From the NCBI GenBank assembly GCA_030039775.1, contig JASHUX010000357.1, forward strand, positions 1 through 5,379: a DNA stretch of 5,379 nucleotides, written 5' to 3'. Positions 5,245 to 5,379 of the stretch are shown here, one piece after another (the first letter of the stretch is position 1; every line of letters starts with the position of its first letter). The position numbers were made by a program, and so were the translations under genes. This DNA is from Alphaproteobacteria bacterium. Its GTDB lineage: Bacteria; Pseudomonadota; Alphaproteobacteria; ATCC43930; CGMCC-115725. A model generated the notes under the pieces. That model did not search any database. It saw nothing but the letters and a program-made list of their open reading frames with translations, and was not told the DNA's origin.

Positions 5245-5379
5245 TCACGTCCGTCAAGGTGGTGTAAATCGGGGTTGAATTTGAGGTGGCCAAGGGTCAG
5301 GCGGCCTTTGGTGGAAGTCTGGCCGGCTCGGGTTTTGTCGCCGGCGGTGTAAGGTCAGCCATTGCCTCGCTCTGCATGT
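5243..5379. mobile_element. Possible terminus of an insertion sequence (partial, runs off window)
   Basis: From about 5243 the sequence changes character and begins GGTCACGTCCGTCAAGG followed by GGTGTAAATC. From memory, this GTCCGT...GTGTAAA layout resembles IS256-family ends. The following GGGGTTGAATTTGAGGTGGCC also recalls IS21-type terminal sequences, so the family is undecided. GGTGTAA recurs at 5261-5267 and 5346-5352. A minus-strand frame reading toward this end stops at 5297, a distance typical of a transposase stop from its element end. The other end and the target duplication are outside the window. Confidence 0.35.
5297..5379 (-). CDS. Possible C-terminal tail of an unidentified protein (partial)
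   Basis: On the minus strand, the frame entering from the right edge reads MQSEAMADLTPPATKPEPAR then LPPKAA before a TGA at 5299-5297. The Pro/Ala/Lys-rich composition fits a disordered C-terminal tail. If the flanking sequence is an insertion-sequence end, this would be the transposase C-terminus, but no transposase motif is visible in 26 residues. The methionine at 5377 is probably internal rather than a start. It could equally be a chance frame. Confidence 0.25.
   Translation of the reverse strand, partial: MQSEAMADLTPPATKPEPARLPPKAA

Overview
The window is GC-rich with dense coding, and its gene content points to an alphaproteobacterium (Rhizobiales/Rhodospirillales-like). This is inferred from the MctP-type symporter paired with a DUF3311 protein, an Omp25-like barrel fused to an OmpA domain, a Flp (type IVb) pilin gene, and a prolyl aminopeptidase of the bacterial monomeric type. 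I cannot name the genus.

Layout. Positions 1-1272 hold a minus-strand pair: a small DUF3311 membrane protein followed two bases later by the N-terminal 349 residues of a sodium:solute symporter, which runs off the left edge. A divergent intergenic region (1273-1409) separates this pair from a rightward block. That block contains two tandem paralogous secreted proteins of 168 and 169 residues, which align without gaps over almost their full length. It continues with a prolyl aminopeptidase (pip) and a 56-residue eight-cysteine CWC protein starting two bases after the pip stop. A strong hairpin at 3681-3704 lies between the CWC gene and the convergent minus-strand OmpA-family porin (3728-4786). 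Its T-tract, read on the minus strand, runs through the CWC stop codon.

Right end. Upstream of the OmpA gene is a short non-coding stretch with a second minus-strand terminator-like hairpin (4953-4982). Next is a Flp pilin gene (5035-5195, minus) with an excellent ribosome binding site but a single-base frameshift exactly at the conserved prepilin processing region; no single open reading frame spans it. Upstream of the pilin are two short palindromes, then sequence from about 5243 to the right edge that resembles the end of an insertion sequence. The family of that element could not be fixed.

How the genes relate. The left pair is a plausible monocarboxylate uptake unit. The two secreted proteins form a duplicated family of unknown function. 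Pip and CWC look translationally coupled. OmpA (envelope anchoring to peptidoglycan) and Flp (pilus) are surface functions with separate transcription. I found no CRISPR array, tRNA, rRNA, or convincing new multi-gene system; the most interesting items are the broken pilin beside a probable mobile-element end and the tandem secreted paralogues.
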